A DNA stretch of 22,678 nucleotides from Nitrosotalea sp. GTDB taxonomy: Archaea; Thermoproteota; Nitrososphaeria; Nitrososphaerales; Nitrosopumilaceae. This document shows positions 22,239 to 22,678 of this stretch, one piece after another. Under the pieces are notes generated by a model that did no database searches, was not told the DNA's origin, and saw only the letters and a list, made by a program, of their open reading frames with translations. The position numbers and the translations under genes are program-made. How positions within the stretch are numbered: the first letter of the stretch is position 1; each line of letters opens with the position of its first letter. The DNA lies in contig JAJPEA010000007.1 of assembly GCA_023252335.1 (NCBI GenBank), positions 1-22,678 of the forward strand, given 5' to 3'.

Positions 22239-22678
22239 ATACCATAACTAGACCATTTGGAATCAACCAGATTCTTTGTGGGCTGGTCTGATTTTACAAG
22301 TTCTTGAATCTCTCTTTGGAATCCTTCTTCCTTTGTTTTCTGTGTTGCATCAATTCCAAGCTTGGAACCCAAGTTTACAAACGGTGATGCTGGGTCTAGT
22401 GTATCTGTCGGTGTGTTGTTGATAATTATTGTATCCCTTGCAGCATCTGACCTTGTGGTAATTGCCCAGATTACATCATTGAAATCGTGCACATTGACAT
22501 CTTCGTCTACTACGACAAAGAATTTTGTCAGTGCAAGTTGTCCCATTCCCCAAAGGCCCATCATAACTTTTTTGGCCTGTCCGGGATATCTCTTCTTGAT
22601 TGAAATTATTGCCATGCCCTGGAACCATCCAGAAGCAGGCATTGCAAAATCAACAACCTCTGGATGGAACATTTTGAT
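22235..22678 (-). CDS. UbiD-family decarboxylase, C-terminal part (runs off the window)
   Basis: This is the C-terminal ~147 residues of a UbiD-family prenylated-FMN-dependent decarboxylase; the frame is open to the window edge, so the start lies outside. Visible motifs are IISIKKRYPGQAKKVM, KFFVVVDEDVNVHDFNDVIW, RDTIIINNTPTDTLDPAS and LGSKLGIDATQKT, the normal UbiD C-terminal half, ending in a lysine/glutamate-rich tail. UbiD relatives decarboxylate 4-hydroxy-aromatic acids in ubiquinone or menaquinone synthesis. Sitting tail-to-tail with mqnC (4-bp overlap), it is a good candidate for the late decarboxylation of the futalosine pathway, but UbiD enzymes act on diverse aromatic acids. Confidence 0.92.
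   Translation of the reverse strand: MKMFHPEVVDFAMPASGWFQGMAIISIKKRYPGQAKKVMMGLWGMGQLALTKFFVVVDEDVNVHDFNDVIWAITTRSDAARDTIIINNTPTDTLDPASPFVNLGSKLGIDATQKTKEEGFQREIQELVKSDQPTKNLVDSKWSSYGI

Noticed and set aside
1..22678. tRNA, rRNA, CRISPR array or insertion sequence
   Set aside because: No cloverleaf-like or rRNA-like segment, regularly spaced direct repeats, transposase or terminal inverted repeats were seen on either strand by reading; a covariance-model scan was not possible.

Overview
The window looks like a chromosomal segment of an ammonia-oxidising archaeon (Nitrososphaerota/Thaumarchaeota, probably a Nitrosopumilus- or Nitrosarchaeum-like member). Three things point there: AT-rich DNA with archaeal TATA boxes, archaeal housekeeping families (Alba, archaeal-type phosphoglycerate mutase, GHMP-type shikimate kinase, 3-dehydroquinate synthase II), and very tight gene packing with many GTG/TTG starts. 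The taxon is inferred from protein families; no rRNA or tRNA gene is present. No mobile element, CRISPR array or phage gene was seen.

Layout. 1-3.2 kb: DUF309 protein, phosphoglycerate mutase, SlyD-like FKBP isomerase and a hemerythrin-like protein. 3.3-5.9 kb: GalT/HIT-superfamily protein, a four-helix membrane protein, and a GNA1-type acetyltransferase with a sugar nucleotidyltransferase. 5.98-8.67 kb: divergent thiamin genes thiD-thiN and thiC, sharing a 55-bp promoter gap with one palindromic TTTAAA. 8.65-15.4 kb: a tight minus-strand aromatic block aroE, shikimate kinase, aroA, aroC, chorismate mutase-aminotransferase fusion, tyrA and a Nudix gene. 15.4-17.1 kb: small membrane, cytosolic and exported proteins around aroD. 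17.1-19.05 kb: a candidate 36-residue ORF, Alba, a solitary DNA methyltransferase, a small basic protein and a 53-residue C2H2 zinc-finger ORF. 19.08-20.9 kb: 3-dehydroquinate synthase II and ADTH synthase, the two archaeal entry steps to the shikimate pathway. 21.06 kb to the end: mqnC and the C-terminal part of a UbiD-family decarboxylase, converging on one CTAG and pointing to menaquinone synthesis by the futalosine route.

How the genes work together. Every step from aspartate semialdehyde plus a deoxyketohexose phosphate to chorismate and then towards tyrosine is encoded here on one strand, using archaeal replacements for the first two steps and the kinase. Chorismate is also the precursor consumed by the futalosine route at the right edge. 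Prephenate dehydratase is not in the window.

A recurrent feature is an AT-rich TATA-like box about 25-30 bp before the start codon, leaving almost no 5' leader. This fits leaderless transcription and was used to choose several starts. The least expected items are the zinc-finger small ORF in the 275-bp gap at 18805-19079, the shared thiamin TATA box, a eukaryote-like GNA1 acetyltransferase, the chorismate mutase-aminotransferase fusion, and a perfect 10-bp inverted repeat right after alba. I found no clearly new multi-gene system.
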